Shown piece by piece: positions 12,094-12,215 of a stretch of DNA of 12,215 bases (within the stretch, counting starts at the first letter, position 1; each line of letters opens with the position of its first letter). The notes under the pieces are model-generated. The model did no database searches. It was not told where the DNA came from and saw only the letters and a list, made by a program, of their open reading frames with translations. This stretch comes from Chloroflexota bacterium (GTDB taxonomy: Bacteria > Chloroflexota > Limnocylindria > Limnocylindrales > CSP1-4). Where the stretch lies: positions 1 to 12,215 of the forward strand of contig JAKAMV010000203.1 of NCBI GenBank assembly GCA_021812735.1. The letters are read 5' to 3'. The position numbers were made by a program, and so were the translations under genes.

Positions 12094-12167
12094 TGGCTGG
12101 CCCTCGAGGATTCGAACCTCGGTTCACGGATCCAAAGTCCGCTGTCCTACCACTAGACGAAGGGCCA
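12094..12167 (-). tRNA. tRNA-Gln (anticodon TTG), with encoded CCA
   Basis: The minus strand folds into a complete cloverleaf. The acceptor pairs TGGCCCT with AGGGCCA, followed by discriminator G and encoded CCA (12094-12096). The D-arm is GTCT/GGAC around AGTGGTA, and the anticodon stem pairs GCGGA with TCCGT around loop CTTTGGA (TTG at positions 34-36). A 4-base variable loop precedes the T-arm CGAGG-TTCGAAT-CCTCG. The length is 71 without CCA. It is intact and lies immediately upstream of the broken tRNA-Cys in the same orientation. Confidence 0.95.
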
Positions 12168-12215
12168 GCGGTTGTCGAGGGCCGGTCTGAGGGAAGAGAT
12201 GGAGCGGAAGACGGG
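12168..12215. other. Upstream flank of the tRNA cluster
   Basis: These 48 bases precede tRNA-Gln and should hold its promoter. No convincing -35/-10 pair is visible on the minus strand, so the promoter may lie beyond the window edge. Confidence 0.3.

Noticed and set aside
12094..12120. The tRNA-Gln 3' end as the integration site
   Set aside because: No second copy of its 3' end is seen in the window, and the adjacent tRNA-Cys is the gene that is actually broken.
11858..12127. Minus-strand frame across the integrase end and both tRNAs
   Set aside because: It runs through tRNA sequence and the integrase antisense strand and has no ribosome site.
1..12215. CRISPR array, insertion sequence ends or rRNA
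   Set aside because: No regularly spaced repeats, transposase-like frames, terminal inverted repeats or rRNA motifs were seen.

Overview
This is high-GC bacterial DNA with short intergenic gaps and many ATGA/GTGA gene overlaps. ECF sigma genes are paired with large membrane-anchored anti-sigma proteins, and there are proline/serine-rich lipoproteins. This style suggests a Chloroflexota (Limnocylindria-like) or actinobacterial genome. No marker gene in the window settles the phylum, so that assignment is an inference.

Layout. (1) 1-1261, minus strand: three small membrane proteins of unknown function in one operon, the last running off the left edge. (2) 1482-2538, plus strand: a DUF2975 four-helix membrane protein, a 71-residue XRE-type regulator overlapping it by one base, and a small secreted lipoprotein. 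The first two are a known partner pair (the YoaS/YozG type). (3) 2611-7554: two divergent cassettes, each an ECF sigma factor followed by a membrane-anchored anti-sigma protein. One is on the minus strand (sigma 4698-5234, anti-sigma 2611-4701) and one on the plus strand (sigma 5474-6016, anti-sigma 6013-7554). The two cassettes are paralogous, but the extracytoplasmic sensor parts differ: YcdB-like plus beta-propeller-like in one, and PsbP/LpqN-like plus a SecD P1-like domain in the other. (4) 7626-9958, minus strand: a lipoprotein gene and a second single-helix anchored secreted protein, overlapping by 4 bases. (5) 9962-10453: regulatory and remnant DNA. (6) 10454-11969: an excisionase-like helix-turn-helix gene and a tyrosine recombinase. 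(7) 11970-12215: a candidate attachment region, the 5' half of a tRNA-Cys gene broken at the anticodon loop, and an intact tRNA-Gln(TTG).

Two systems stand out. The first is a local ECF regulon. The promoter-like pattern GAACC-N16-CGTC occurs three times by eye in the window. All three copies sit directly before genes: one before each sigma gene, and one before the lipoprotein operon at 9958. The two divergent sigma units and the secreted-protein operon therefore look like a self-regulating envelope-response locus with a physically linked target. The second is an integration junction. The integrase lies beside a tRNA-Gln/tRNA-Cys cluster whose tRNA-Cys is cut just after the anticodon loop, with no 3' half to the left inside this window. 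This marks one end of an integrated element that extends left past the window edge, or a decayed one. Whether the sigma cassettes ride on that element cannot be decided from this window.
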